This document shows positions 11,705-25,854 of a stretch of 64,000 nt of DNA, in pieces (within the stretch, counting starts at the first letter, position 1; every line of letters starts with the position of its first letter). Source of the DNA: Seriola aureovittata (Eukaryota; Chordata; Actinopteri; Carangiformes; Carangidae); contig NC_079383.1 in NCBI RefSeq assembly GCF_021018895.1, positions 19,548,353 to 19,612,352 of the forward strand, read 5' to 3'. The notes under the pieces were generated by a model. That model did not search any database. It worked only from the letters and a program-made list of their open reading frames with translations, and was not told where the DNA came from. The translations under genes and the position numbers were made by a program.

Positions 11705-12020
11705 CCAAGATACAGAACAGTGCAAATCTTAATTGAATCAATATTTGCTTCACCCACCCTTCACCCTGAACAGCACCACTCGCACACAGTTTCTCAGCTT
11801 CTTGTCAGGTAGGTAGTTCTGAACTCCTTGGAGAACTTACCCCAGTTCGTCTGTGGATTCAGGCTGTCTCATTGTCTTCTGTCTCTTCGTCTATTCCCAC
11901 ACTGACTCCATGAAGCTGAGATCAGAGCTCTGCGGGGGGGCAGACCATCTGTTGCACGACTCCCTTGTTCTTCTTCTCGTTGTCATGCTGCAGAGTGAAT
12001 CGGATGTCTCCCTTGCGTGA
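11705..12020 (-). pseudogene. Decayed Tc1/mariner-like transposase (C-terminal part)
   Basis: On the minus strand one frame reads LQHDNEKKNKGVVQQM, matching the conserved FxLQQDNDPKH region that holds the second catalytic Asp. A second frame then reads PPQSSDLSFMESVWE, matching PPQSPDLNxIExVW with the catalytic Glu. RQKTMRQPESTDEL and VQNYLPDKKLRNC, typical of the Tc1 C-terminus, follow. The frame changes between the first two blocks, and there are in-frame stops after SVWE and after DELG. The downstream AT-rich end resembles the 3' flank of fish Tc1-like elements. The N-terminal DNA-binding half and the terminal inverted repeats are not recognisable. This is a dead copy. Confidence 0.85.
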
Positions 12021-12305
12021 TGGAGAAGGATCCAAACATCTAAAGTTCCTAAAACTATTATCACTTTTGCTTGTACATCTTCTCTCGTTTGTGTGCTGTG
12101 ATCAGGACGGTTGACATTATTTATGTATGTTAACGTTTGATTCATTAGGTCTGAAAAGTGTAATGTTGTAAACAAAGTGACCTTTTTCTTTCATTTGTTT
12201 AATTGAATTCAATCAGAAACAGTTATTCATTTCATGTTTATTTTCATAAGGACGAGTACGTGGCATGAACCAGTGTCACATATCACTACAATTATAACCT
12301 GAGCC

Positions 12306-12400
12306 AGTGGTTCCCAACCTGTGAGCTGGGGCCCACTGGTGGGCCGCGAAGGTATTGCAAGTGGCCTGACAAATCATTTGCAAAACAGTACAAATTTGGT
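12306..12400 (+). mobile_element. Terminal part of a hAT-like element
   Basis: cagtggttcccaacctg is a typical hAT terminal inverted repeat. It is followed by a GC-rich block (ggcccactggtgggccgcga). I do not see the matching opposite end, so the copy is truncated or its other end has decayed. Confidence 0.5.
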
Positions 12401-12716
12401 GAAAAGATATAATCATAAATAAATATATAATATAAATGTTTTTAACACAGTGCTATCATCTTCCCATGTTTTGTCAACATCATTATTAAACACAACTAAA
12501 ATGCACTTGAGTTTTGTTGGTATCACACACCTGGTGTCTGAGATTACAGTTGTTAAAATGATATGACACTGGAGAGGTGGGTGTATATCATGAGTCATGA
12601 GCATGTCAGCTTTCACTATCCTGCTCAAGGACTCCTCAATAGGCTGCCTGGCTGTTGACGGACAGACCTTGACTGTTTCTGGGATATCAGACCTCCATTC
12701 GTCTGGTTCCAGGACC

Positions 12717-12732
12717 CTCTCTCTGTGTCTCT

Positions 12733-12765
<33 letters not shown>
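12717..12765. repeat. (CT)n microsatellite
   Basis: This CT run has two TGT interruptions at its left end. Confidence 0.93.
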
Positions 12766-12768
<3 letters not shown>

Positions 12769-13269
12769 TCTTCAAATCAGCTTGTTGACAGAATCTATCA
12801 GAGGACCATCAGTCTGGTTGTCAGTGTGTGGATAGTAATGACCCACAGTGACAGGTAAGGACATCTGAGACTCAGGTTCACCTCTACACCTGAGCCGTGC
12901 TGTCACTTTCAGGGTTAACTCTGACCTATGGATCGTCCCAGAGGGGAGGTCTTAGCTTCGCATTAATTCGTCTCACCGCCTGTTTTATTCCCACAGGGCA
13001 GAGAGAGAGACACACAAACTAAGATGTTAACCAAATGACGTGTGAATTAAAAGATTCACAATGAGGAACTGCAATTTTGTTGTGTTTAACCGTGTCTTTA
13101 TGCTCCATTTGGCACAAATGCTGACTTACAGTACTTTTGCCTGCTTGGTATTCCTAACAGTGAATGGGACCCTCCATTACAGCCCAATTGATTGCAGGGC
13201 TTATGATATTTTCCTGTGTGCAGACTTTAGAGGGAAATCAGCAGGTGCTCTGTGAAGCCACTGCATTGA

Positions 13270-13590
13270 ATTAAGGACCAGTCTGTTCTAGACTGTATTC
13301 CTATACCATAAAGGCTTTGAAGAGGCTTTAAAAATCCCAGGTGTGATGGGATTGGGGCATGGCTGAAGGCAGTGACTGCTTTGTTGTGACATCACAAAGT
13401 TACAGAAATCCTGACGGCTCGTTTTAAGGCTCAGTTTCTGAATACAGGCTGTCTGCATTTCTCTGTAGACTGAGTGATTTAATACTTTTACAGTATTAAT
13501 ATTGAAGCTATAGAAACCTATAGACCTGATTTATAATCAGAAAGACGTGGAAATCTACCGTTATACAACATGGGACCTTTAAAGATAAAC
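13270..13590. repeat. Dispersed fish repeat (unclassified)
   Basis: The stretch containing gacatcacaaagttacagaa, cctgacggctcgtttta and catgggacctttaaa resembles a repeat seen many times in fish genomes. There is no coding capacity. Ends are approximate. Confidence 0.5.
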
Positions 13591-13599
13591 ATCTAAAGA

Positions 13600-16500
13600 G
13601 TCAGACTGACTCCATCTCCACAGCCTGGCTGAGGCCGAATCGACTCAAATCCAAATCAGAAGCCAAAGCAAAGTCGAGGGAGAAGAAGCCTCTCTCTGGG
13701 AATAAACACATTTCACATCAATCGAGAGCTGCCTCTGCAGTACATTTGGTTTGTGGGGATGCTGCATTCACTGCTCTGAAAAGGGGATTTCATATCCAGC
13801 AACCAACACAATACAGCACAAAAAGCTCTGGAGTAGTAAATATTAACTTTCAGTGAAGTTTTGAATGTCAGGAGGTAAAATTCAGTGTGTGGCTTTAACG
13901 AAACGGGCGGCTTTCGTAGGTGAATCCTCTTTCTTCGAAGCCTCTGCATCAACACGGTAGAGATTACCTTGATTTGCTAACCTTTTGGTGGGCAGGTCCT
14001 CAGAGATTTACATCTGCGCTCCTCACTCGCGGTGTATATTGTGAATGTTAATGTGGGGTGCTGCTTTCTGTGTTGCTGTAACCAGATAATGGACTTATAC
14101 ATAATAATATACAGCGGGGATAATCTCATTTTGGAGGATGCTCTTTTTTTTCTTTTTTTTTCCTGATAGCATCCTAATGCTGTTAAAGATGCTTTTCCTG
14201 GTTCTCCAAACTTGCAGCAAACAGCTTTGCAGATGCTTCATAGGGGAGCGTTGAATAAGTTTGATTTGAATTGGCCCACAATGCTGGTATTTTCAGATTA
14301 TGTGGGGCAGGTTTGTGGTTTTTTGCATATATTTTTGGTCTTCATTTTTCTTCATTTCATTATTTTCAGGTTTCACAAAAAGTTATTGTAACAGGTAAAA
14401 AACTGATCATTAAAAAAAGAATCTGAATTTTCCTGTTCGTGTTAGGTTAGGTAAATTTCACTTTAACATTGCAACCAGAATGTTGAATTTTGTCCTTTCT
14501 TAACTCAAAAAAAGCTTCTTAAGGTTGTCAGAGCTTCTAAAAAAAACTTGCCTTAGTTTTTTTTTAATTCATTTTACATGCTAGGAGAAGAAGCCGATGG
14601 ATCCAAAACGTCAACGGATGCTCGATTTTCCAGCCAGGAGAAATGACAGAATGACTGCACAGATGTAGCGGAACTCCCCACACACACACACTCATACATA
14701 GAAAATAGAAAACACAGAAAATAATCAAATATATGTAAAATAGAAACCTGTTTGCTGCACAATGCTAAATCTGAACCTAACCCAGACAGTGATTTGGAAA
14801 TTCAGAACACCCCTGTTGGCCCAGTTTGAAACCCTTTGGCTGACGTATGTGCATGGATGGTAGGTGATGGAGTCATCCTGGAAACGTTGGCTCGAACACA
14901 CACACACACACACACACACAGTTATATCAAATTATCTGAGAGGAGAAAAAAAACCAAACCAAACCAACACATAATACATGTCTATGTTCATCATTTATAA
15001 CTTCTCGTATGAAGACATATTTTGTATTATTACAGCTGTTTCATCATGTTTATACACCAGCCTCCATTCTTGGGAGCCCGTATGAGGAGTTGTAGTTGTT
15101 GACATATATATATGAATAAACACTTTTGTCAGTTTACAACTAGACTATAGTCGTCATAATTTATTTAATGTTTATATAGTGCCTGGAAATGCTCATTTAA
15201 ATGCACATGTACCTTTGTTTGACTTGCTGTGAATCCTGTTGTTGCTCTGGCTGTCAGCTTGCTACTTTTAAGTTAGTGTAAAATTACTTTCATATAGCAA
15301 AATAAAGGTTATCCCGAGTCGCCTCAGTGTGTAATTTCATCACTTTGGCAAATAAAAAGACATTCTCTCATTGGTTGAGGACTTTTATTCTGTTTACAAA
15401 CAACAGTGAGGTGATTTGCTGCAAGTTACCAAAAACATTTCATCTTCAAAAGAATAATCAGAACAATTTCATGCACAGTAAATACATTTTTGTTTTGCTC
15501 TCTGCAGTGAGTGATAGATGTAATGCAACAGATTAAGCCAATATACATGTAATAAAAGCATTTCCAGGACTTCTCCGGACCAAAAAAAGCACCTTAGCAC
15601 CAAATAGCTACAGCACAGATTCCCTCTATAATGAAGCGAGCTAAAAGTTTATATATTAGGAGAATTAATGAAAGATGAACTGAAATACATGAGTGAAGGT
15701 TTAAAGTTATGAGTTTGTTGATTTTGACTTTGAAATGAGTCCGGAGGAGGAAAAGGTCGTCCCGTAGATTTAGGGATTAGAGCAGCTGCTGGGCGAATCC
15801 CCCGTCCACATCTGCTGCCTGCCGCCCCGCCTGCTAACGCACCTCTGGCTGCTCCGCAAACACATCAGATGCCAATTAATTCTGAACCAGTCTACGGACA
15901 GCACGATTTGTACCCTGCTTCATGTCTGTATGAATCTGTTTTTTGATCTTAAATAAAGTGTTTTTGCTTTGCGTTTTCTATTTGTGTGCAACAATGTAAT
16001 TATAGCATCTGAAATCACTGACCTCGGTGGCTCATCCTCAACAAAATAAGGTGAGTAAGGTGAGTTATCTTGATTCGTTTTCAAATGCACCTTGACTGAA
16101 GATAATATTAAAGTACTGACTTCAAAATTGTCATTTAATGACTAGATTTTTCAAAAGTTTAAGTTTAACCTCTCTGACAAATTAAGTTTTAGGAATATCC
16201 TCACCAAGTTTGTCTTTTGTTGTATTTAGATTTTATATAATCAGTCATTTTGTCGATGCAGATATTGCATCAAGTGTGTAACAAAATAATTCCATGCAGT
16301 GTTGTGAGCAGTGCTTCAAAACACCTACAGTGTATAATGATATGCATACATCTTGTAAACAAGAACAGCACTAATTAAAATTGTAATGGCTGCTTAGTGT
16401 TCAGTTTATCCTACATTCTTAAGGTGAGAGAGGAAATTCAGTCTCGTCCCGCGTCAGTGAAATATGTTATTGTAAAGTACAACATTCATTCCTGGGAATT

Positions 16501-19500
16501 GCAATAATGTCTAACCAAGAAGTCCTCCGTCGCAGCTAAATATATTTCCATAGTTGCAGGAAATGTAATCTGTGTCAGTATCAAATTGTCATAAATGAGG
16601 ATTCGAGGCTGTGTCTGTGTGGACGACTGGTGGAGAAGTGAGTGATTTGAAGCCCGAGGCCCCTCCACCATAACATATGGAAATGAGCCGTGTGATCTTA
16701 TTTTGATCGTGGCTCGGGTATAAGAGAGGAGACGACCCCATTCTCTTGCAGGTGGAGAAGCCAGTTGACTGCTGTTTTCCGATGAGGGAACAGCAAAAAA
16801 CTGAGTCCAAAATAAAGCACCTAACATGGTTATTACTAGTCATCATGTGTGCAGTGCAAATACCCGCTGATGGTTTTTGCTCATGCGTCTGATTCACTTT
16901 AGTCCCATTAACGGCTCTGAATAAATGATTGTTTCAGATCAAGGGAATAATTTCGATTTTGACTTTTGTTGCACCTGCTCTACACAGAACTTCACCATGT
17001 GAGAGCTGCGTTTCCTTAATGGTTTACTACCAACTTATGCAATGCACTCCATATAATCTATAGTACATGTACTGCTTTGGCACTTAACATGACAATAGTG
17101 GAAGGTGCATGTTTGCTATGTGACCAAAAGCCATTTCATAAATGATAATTATTTCAATTGATTGATTAAAATATATAAGTAGATGACTAAATAACAAGGA
17201 TCTAAATGACTAAATTCTCTTTTGCACACCATAAAATGACACTCAGTATTATTTATGGACTTTTTACCTGGCCACTGAGGAAATCATAGAAGTTGTGCAT
17301 TTATCAAATTGATTTTTGTCAGACATCTATCAAAATACCTTTTTGTTTTGTTCTATAGCAGAATGGATCAAAGTCAAGGATTGTTCTCTGGCAGCAAAGG
17401 AAATAATTCAGGGGCCCTGTAGTTCAGATAAACAGCAGATTCCATTTTACTGTCTGAGCTGTTCCTCTATTACCGAAACTACTGCAGCCCACAGATAAGT
17501 GCCGACACAATCACATCTAAGTTCTTCTATCACGAATCCAACACACGTTAACACAACAGGACTGAAAATGAGGAGAAAGCCTTATTGTGGCACATGCAGC
17601 AGTGTAATGGGAGGCCTGTTTTCATAAAGCATGAAAGCGAAGCTGTCAACGTGCGCAGATGAACTTGTTAACGGGACACAGCTCTATCTCATTTCATGAC
17701 TGTGGTCCTGTCATTATCATGCCGCGCTCCAACATCCAGGTGCAGATTCACCAATCCCTCCCACCCCCCAATATGCTGAAAGTCATAATTTGCTTTTCCA
17801 CTCCATGACACACTGATATCAGCACCATCAATCTGCTGCCGGCCTGCAGAAGGCTGGTTATTACTTCAGATCAGTCAGCCTTTTCAATTCCTTTGATGGA
17901 ACATCTTGTGAATTGTCAACACACCTAGGCACATTATTGGTGATAACCACCTTCATGCTTGAGTGGTTGACAGAGTGGTATGACATGAGGATGGATGGGC
18001 TGCAATCTTTATCTGACTCTGGATTTGCATATTATATCTAAAGCATGCAATGTCTTAGAAATTTAAACATCCCGAAAACCTATTTTCTTAATCGTGTACT
18101 TAAAGAGTCCTACATGGACACACTTTAAACGGTCAAACATACCGTAATAATAGATTTTTTTTTCTCGAGGGACATTTCTGCATTTTTCTCTTTTCTGCTG
18201 TTGTGGCTGATTTTAAAAGCAGGCCTTCATTCCTTGTTCCTGCTCACAGGAAGTTTATAATTACATCAAGACGGGGATGGGAGCTTTGAAATACACTGTA
18301 TTGATTGACTTAAGAGAGAGGGAAAATGAATAACAGCCCCAGACAAGGAGATCAAATGATTTCTAATTCGGTGGGAGGAAGTGCTAAAGATTTCACTTTG
18401 CTGCCTATTAGCTCACAGTTAAGGTTTTAAATTTACAGTAAAGCTTTCAACTGTAGTAGTTCGCATTTCTATCTGTTTTAAACACGATTATGTTAATTAA
18501 ACTGTGATGTGAGACTTGATAAATCTGTGTCATCGCTTGCCTGTGGATGCTGTTACATACTGTGTGGATATGAGGGCAGAGTATGTGTTTAGAAGCATGT
18601 ACGCAGACATGCCTATATCTCACTGAGAGCTAATCCAATTCCCTGTGTATCATTTGCATAAAAATTGTATAAGTTTTTTGAGGTCACATTTATTTCCTCA
18701 CTTCTGTGCACAGACAACAGGGGGTGTGTGTGACACAGTTGCATTAATGAAAGCCTCAGTTTGTCAGGTCACTTGATACATCAGTAGAAATGTAGCGTGT
18801 GGAGGAACAAGTCGTCACATTAACAGTGGAATGTGTTTGGCAATCGTAGATTAGAATAGTGTGATGTGTAATTAGGCAATTTATGATCATTTGTGATGTG
18901 TATTCATTTATTTCACAGGTATGTGGTGTGAGTATTTGCCCTGAAACACTTTTAGAACTTTTCAACAGCTGTTTGATGATTTCACTTTTTTAAGTGGAAG
19001 TCAAAGTACAAACAAAACCTTCATATCTCCGAGCAAAGCACAAGATATCAAGAAAAAAAACAAAAAAAAAACAAAACAGTAATTCACATCACCTGCTCTG
19101 TAGCGAGGGGAGCCCTGTGGTGCACGTACGACATCTCTATCATGTGTTTTTGAGTTATTCACAACAATGTGTCAAGACAAAGAGAAACAGAGATGTCTTC
19201 GTGACGGCTTGGTGCCCCAGCAGAGGCAGAGGCGGCACTGATGAGACGTCTTTCTGCAGTTTGCCTTGCACTTTCACTATGACACTGAAACCAGCTGAGC
19301 TGTCAGGCCTTCTCCCTCTCTGCTTCATCAGTGACTTTGCCAGCTGGCAGAACGAAAGGAAAGAAAAGAAAGGAAATACAAGAACAAATGAGAATCTTAC
19401 AGAGCCATGACAGAGATCATTAATGGCTTCGCAAAGTCAATGTGTTGTTGAGTTGTTTGTTGTTTGTGCCATATGGCGACGCAACTTGCTGTCAAGACTA

Positions 19501-19840
19501 GACAAACACTGCGTTTCAATAAAATCTTTAACAGCAAAGTACAACCATAACATAGAGTAGATCTCAGATTTCATTCAATATCAAATCTATCATAATCATG
19601 AACATCACCATCGCCATAAACATCATCGTTTTCACTATCATGCTTATCTGCTCGCTGATTCCAAAGTAGTTCGCAAATAAAACACTAGAGTCTATTTTGC
19701 ACATTAAGATAAATGTGTAATTTTTATGTTCTTTCCCGATTATATTATTGGTTTGGATAATATGTTACTGATTATTGATAATTGTTACTGATGCATTAAT
19801 GAGGAAGTAGAATTCTACAGTTGTTGATTGAGATGGAGCT
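13600..19840. other. No gene seen
   Basis: This is AT-rich sequence with short chance frames only. A GC-richer patch at 15,730-15,870 could be a conserved element. A frame near 16.6-16.9 kb begins MNQTHEQ on the minus strand, but that is a coincidence. Confidence 0.5.
14895..14920. repeat. (AC)13 microsatellite
   Basis: This is a simple AC run, not in a gene. Confidence 0.95.
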
Positions 19841-19844
19841 AACT

Positions 19845-20042
19845 GTAAATACTTTATATTCACTTGGGTATTTTAATTTGCAGTATTGTGTATGTAAAAG
19901 CCTATTCTACAAAGAAATTATAAGTATGGCTTTTAAATAAATTAAGTGGAGTAAAAAGTACAAACTTCCCCTCTGAAATGTTGTGGATGAGAAGTAGCAT
20001 AAAAATGGAAGTATCTTCATTAAATCTAGCTTCCACTACTGC
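19845..20042 (-). repeat. Copy of the AAGTA-rich dispersed fish repeat
   Basis: It contains agtggagtaaaaagtacaa, ttcccctctgaaatgttgtg and ends cttccactactg, the minus orientation of a repeat whose other orientation starts like tggtggaaagta. Related copies lie at 48.9, 50.5 and 53.5 kb. Confidence 0.55.
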
Positions 20043-23000
20043 CAATTTAAAGAGGTGTTGATTTTACGGTTTTATTTTATTTTTATTTGTACACCCCCAC
20101 CTTGAAAAACAGATTCACATAAAGCAAATGAAGTGGAACCAACAATCCCACAACTTCTGACACGTTTTTACATGTGCCCACCATTTGTCTTCATGTGCTG
20201 ACATTTGATGATGGATCTGCTCGGAGCAAACGCCAAACATTTAACAAAACGTATTTCATCATCTGACAGTCGTGTCAGTGCGGAGGAAGTCCTGATCTCT
20301 TATGCTGAGGGGGTAACCGGATTGGCTGATTATGAGCTGTGGAGGTACAGTATGTGCATGTGTTGTATTGTAGGTGGGAGGTCTTTGAAAGGGAGAGGGA
20401 GCTTTTGGCTTCCAGGTTTTCAATTGAACACCTCTCTATGGGAGAAACAAAGGTAGTGAACGGTATATGATTATAGCAAAGAAAAAGAGAGGGAGCAAAA
20501 AATTGACAACAACTGGCAAAACAAGCCGCATTTCTAGTAAATTTCTCTTTGTCCCAATAAACAAGCTGTCCATGTGTAGGCAAATTTCACCACCAGGTAT
20601 TACTTTCAACGGAGGTTAACACCAGAGAAAAAGTTTTTCTATCTAAAGCTGAGTCACTTAATTAGTGACAAAGAAAAGCTCATTAGCTTCTTTCTAAACT
20701 ACATAGCGTATTCTGTGCCAACAAAAGTTTATTAAGTCATTCATTTAAAGTCATTCATAGAGCCCAAAACGTCTGAGTGGATGCTTGATTATTGGACTCA
20801 CTACTTGGTGAACTAATGTAGCTGGCAAGCTAATGGATGAATACATTAGTAAGCTGAGAACATGGTAGCAGTAGTCAGTCACAGTAACTATTTGAGTCGA
20901 TACTGCACCATTTGTCCCCCCTTGTGTTTTGTTCATAGGATTGTACGCCATTGCAGCTAAGCTCAGCAAACAAATTTCGCCATTTTGAAAATGGTGACTG
21001 GGCCATTAGACTCTCGATTTGGATTGAAAAAACTCTCCAAAACCCCCTTAACAACCTCTTAAGCACATCAGTTACTCTACTAACAGTATATTGTAATGCA
21101 GGACTTAACTGAACTTCCTTCAGTGTTAACATTGGGAAGTAATTCCTGTGGCAGTGGTAAAAGCTTTTTTTTCCTGCAGTTTGCATTCACAGAGATGTGA
21201 CAGAGGGACGTTTGATGACAGATATAAAGAGAGCTGAGAGTGTAAGAGGAGATAAAAGTGTGTCTTACTTATGTCACATTACTTGACAGATGAAAAAAAA
21301 AAATTGCTTCACTTTAGACATAACTCAGACAGTAAGTAAGCCCAGATGACTTTCCTGTGGCAAAAGTTTACACAAGACAAAAATATGATACATTTCTAAC
21401 CACACAGACTGACAGGATTTGTTCTACATTGAACTTACAAGAGTTGGAAAAAGTAAATTTAACTACTGAGATTTTTTTTTTTTGGCAGAAGAGCGCTGAA
21501 GGATTTGATTGCACCTCGTTCTGAAATCAAAACAGCCTTTTTATCAGCGCCTGAAAGAGTCTTTTTTAAGATAAAGGCAGTGCTCTTTCTCCATGCCTCG
21601 CCCTTCTCCATCCCCCCACCCCCTTCAGCTGTGGCATCTCTGATATGGCGTTTTAATGGCTCAGCAGTTCTCATGTATGATATTGATGAGAAATCACGTC
21701 ACGGTGTCATCTGTATTTTAACAGTGATGGATTGCACTTGAGTAGCTCTCTACTAAACGGGGGGGGGGGTTAAATTAAACGGCATTGCCAGGGAAATGAA
21801 TAGCCACCGACTGCCGCAGAGTCGTTACCACGGTGACCACTTTATTGGCAAATCACAATGATGAACCTGAATATGCATCTCTGGGCTCATATGCTAATAT
21901 AAAGAGGGTGCAGAGGAGATAGCCCAGAGATGCACTCAAAAACTGTGCAGAAAAACAGGAAATGAAACATCAAATACGGGCAATCAGACACATTTGTCTC
22001 CATAATGCTGAGAAGGTGTTATCCCAAAAAGATTTGTTTCCTGTTGAACAACTCGAAATACATCTAGTCAGTGCTACGGTGAGAGACGTAACACATTTTT
22101 CAAGAGGATGAGAATTATTTTCTTCAGCTTATGTCTATCACTGCAGTGAAGTGAAATTATGCCAAGTGATACCATCAATCCCAGACTTCATTCTCTCAGC
22201 AGATTATGCTTGAGAGTGTGGTAGCTGCTTTATTGCTTTTCCATCCACTCATATGGGAACTCCTCATGACCCACTTGGCAATTCACCTCATTTAGCTCTT
22301 TAGTCTCTGCATCAGAACACTTCTGTAAAATAATGAACAGGGTTTTGCAGCACTGGTAAATCTTATAATCCCACCAAATACACAAACTCTTGCTACTGAC
22401 TGGGAAGTGTAATTCTAGGCTTTTTCAAACTGGAGGAACTTTTGAATTGTTTTACCATAGATCGAAGGAGTTAGATGAACAACCCCCAACCATGTCGCAC
22501 TTAAGTAATGTTGCTATATCAACCACCAACCAGAGTTCCCACTGGTGAAATACAAACAGAAAAAAGCCCTTGAAGGTATGTAGTTCTCGAAGGAGATCCT
22601 AAGTGGGCAGTTCGTCTCAGGGAGCCCCTAGAAGTGTTTGATCCGTAAACCCCTTATGTGTACCGTAACATGCAATCAAGTGGATTTAAACGTTACAATT
22701 ACAACATGTACTCCCTTTCATGGGCACTGCCATTTTCCTCTGATCTTGTCTGTCAAAAACTCCATCTGCCCAAGACGACTGTGCCATACGATCAAAATCT
22801 GCAGATCAGCTACTATTTGACCTTGTAGACAGTTGAGAACATGTAGTTTACTTTGTAAGCTGCTGTTTCTATTGTCAAGAATGTATCTTAAAGTCTCAAC
22901 TTCAAAAAATCTGTTCGCATATTCATATCAACCCCGAACTTGACCGTTAGCTCGTGAGTCATAGAAGCCAAAGTGATAGAAAGAGGCATGTGGGTTGTAG

Positions 23001-25334
23001 CTGGCAGAGCAAGAACATAGTAGGATGTTTGGATGTCAGTCGGCCAAAACCCATTTTAAAATAATGTGTTCTAAGGTGTAATTCTTTTCTCTGTTGTCTG
23101 TCACCTCCTGATCTAATGGTGAGTCCTATGCAGCTCAGTATTTCTCACCTGTGACAAACAACCATGGTGTAAACATGATGTGTAAGCACTCTAAGAGGAT
23201 AGAATATAGAAAACAGACATCATGTTCTGCCTTATTATTATACCTCCTCATGTACGCTTGCTTATGTTGAAGCGAGTGTACAAATTTTGATTTGATGTAT
23301 TCATCATCATTCATTGGTGACAAGGATCTGCCAGTGGGACACATGAGTTATTTGTTTTCTGATACACTTTAGAAAATTCATTTTACGGTGGCTCTGTTGA
23401 TGTGACCATGCAAGAGGTTGTGGTCTTATTTTTGTGTTTACAGGAGCTTTGATTTTCCTGTGACTAAGTCTCTCTGTTGCATTAGGGAAACAAACTATTT
23501 TCATGTAATTTCAGAGTGTTCCTGTTCCGTCTTTGACTATAACCTCATCGGGGTTGCTTCTAATTGAGGGAAGATAAATGATGATGCTATGAATAGTTTG
23601 TGCAATATTTTCTGTGGAAACTGAAATGTACTCATAACACGGTGTGACTATGAATGCACACAGATGGTGTCTCAAAGGAAAAAGACATTTCAATGTCACA
23701 GCAGCCTGCTTATTACTAGAGGAAGTCATTTATTTCAACCAGGGTTTCTCATTTGATATGTGAGGACGAACTTTTGGTTTATGATGTTTACATTCATCCA
23801 CACAAAGCAGGTTATTTGAGAAACCAGATTAGGAAGCAGCATCTCATTATCTCTTCATGAGTTTACATGTGCAGAAAGCACAGATAATCAGATCTAAAGG
23901 CTGTACCCTGAAATTGCCATGTAGGAGTATTTTGCAGTTACCTTAAACTAAGGAAAGTGGATAAAATATTGGAAACACTTCTTAGTATTATAAAATGTTA
24001 TCATAAAGTTGATTTAACACCTCAACAGTTACAACAAAAACTGAACTATGTAGATTCGTTGCAGGAGTGTTTTCTGCTTGGTCTTTGATTATTTAGGTCA
24101 TATGAACAACCTAAATTAATTTCATTGTATTTTATATTTTTATTTCTGTTTCTTGGCAATTTGATTTTTTTGTTTTGAATGATTTCTCAACTAAATGAAA
24201 AAGCAAGGACTTACAAAGAAAAGTAGTAAAATCTTCCAAAAACCTTTATTTTACATTTGACATATTGTCATTTTTTCATGTTTTAAAGAGAAATATAATT
24301 TTAAAACACAATATTGGATTAAATTGTACTTTTTCTAACAGTGATATGTTGTTCTTTGCCTGACAAGTTTAGGCTCAGAGCTGCTGTGTTCATATTGACT
24401 CAATCACCATGAAAACATCCTCTGTCACACTCACTTTGATAGGATTAGCGTACAGCTGTGGGCAGGAATGTGGAAAACTCTATTTTACATAAGATATTTC
24501 TGCGTGCAAAATGTTTCTGAATTGACATGTGGGTGCTTAAATGAAATGTTTACACAAACACCTCATATATATCTCCACGTGGACATGTAATCAAAGATGA
24601 TACCTTCTTCCTGCGGGAATTGGCGGTAAACGAACAGCACTGAAAATGTGCCAGAATGTTATGTACAATATATTGAGTTGCTAGTGGATTGATAACTACT
24701 CATAACCACTGTCACAGCTGCCAGCTTTGGAACAAAATGATAAAACTGTGTCCTACTTTCACCCTTCCCACCCCCCACTCCCCACACCCTAAAAACTACT
24801 TATAAAAAGCACTGTTTGATAATACCATGGCCTTCCTCAGCCATTCTTATCCACCCTCCCTTACCATCCCGCCCAGTGTTTTCCCCCAAAATAAAATTAT
24901 TTTTCTTTTGTGTCCTTGTAATATATTCATAGCACAGGAAAACAGGCAGAGGATCAAGATCAAGCAGCCCAGAGAATATCAAATGGAATATATTCATGTG
25001 GCTGTGTGGGTTCTCTCTGTTGCGGATGAAAATATATATATATCAAGCATATTTTATACATAGGATACACAACACTAACACTTCTCGGATGCTATCACTG
25101 TAACGTTCTAAAAGCAAAACAAGCAGCATTCATAGCCATGCCGTCACCTGCTGGGTCGACTGATAGACATAGCATGTCCCCAGGTCTGACTGTTCATGGT
25201 TTAAAATATGTGTTAAGTGTAAAAATAATGGCTCATTACTTAATGTTTTGTAATCACTTTAGGCATGAGGATTTGGAAGCATTTGAATAATAAACATTGA
25301 TTCAGTCATTTTATGTGCAGGCTTTGGTCTGTCA
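20043..25334. other. No gene seen
   Basis: Only chance open frames occur. The one notable patch is the X-box and octamer-like region at 21.78-21.95 kb. Confidence 0.5.
21824..21837. promoter_or_regulatory. Candidate RFX X-box
   Basis: GTTACCACGGTGAC is a nearly perfect inverted repeat matching the X-box. It sits in a stretch with octamer-like atgctaat and atgcatc motifs (21,860-21,900), which could be a conserved enhancer. Confidence 0.4.
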
Positions 25335-25400
25335 AAATCAAAATGGTCTTTATTGACCAAATAAGCATGTACATGCCTACATACAGGATGCATTATAATG
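25335..25400 (-). repeat. Short retroelement-like fragment
   Basis: caaaatggtctttattgacc followed by aaataagcatgtacatgcc resembles the TTTATTGNCC-type ends found at 53.0-53.2 kb. Only the end is visible. Confidence 0.3.
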
Positions 25401-25854
25401 CTTATAATTTGCGTTTACAGTTAAAGGACTTAAAAGTTTTTGCAACCCTCCCTCCAACATATTAAGTTTATATGTTACCAGTTATTGATGCCAAATGTCT
25501 TTTGAAGCAAACCAAATTCTGTTATAAAAATTAGATCCTGTGAAAACTTGCTGGTCTTACTGATGCACACCTGAGGAGCTCTGTAGATAATACAAAAAGA
25601 TTTCATTAAAAAATAAATGATAGTGGTGTGTAGTTTAGTTGTTTGTCACTGACCTAAAAAAATGCCATATATATGATCAATATTCAGATTCAGTTTCTGC
25701 AACAAAAATACAACTTAGTGAAATAAAAAACAAACAAGTTGTCTGCTTGAAATCTGAACTGTCACTCTCATAGGTTTGTTTTGTCACCATCAGGCAACTG
25801 TTGTGAAAAAGCTCTAAACACCTACTGCTCAGACAAACACAGTTAGACCAGCTG

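Noticed and set aside
16589..16897. Minus-strand frame starting MNQTHEQ, reminiscent of the MNQTA exon
   Set aside because: Only four residues match, there is no suitable donor after it, and the rest has no likeness to DPP6/DPP10.
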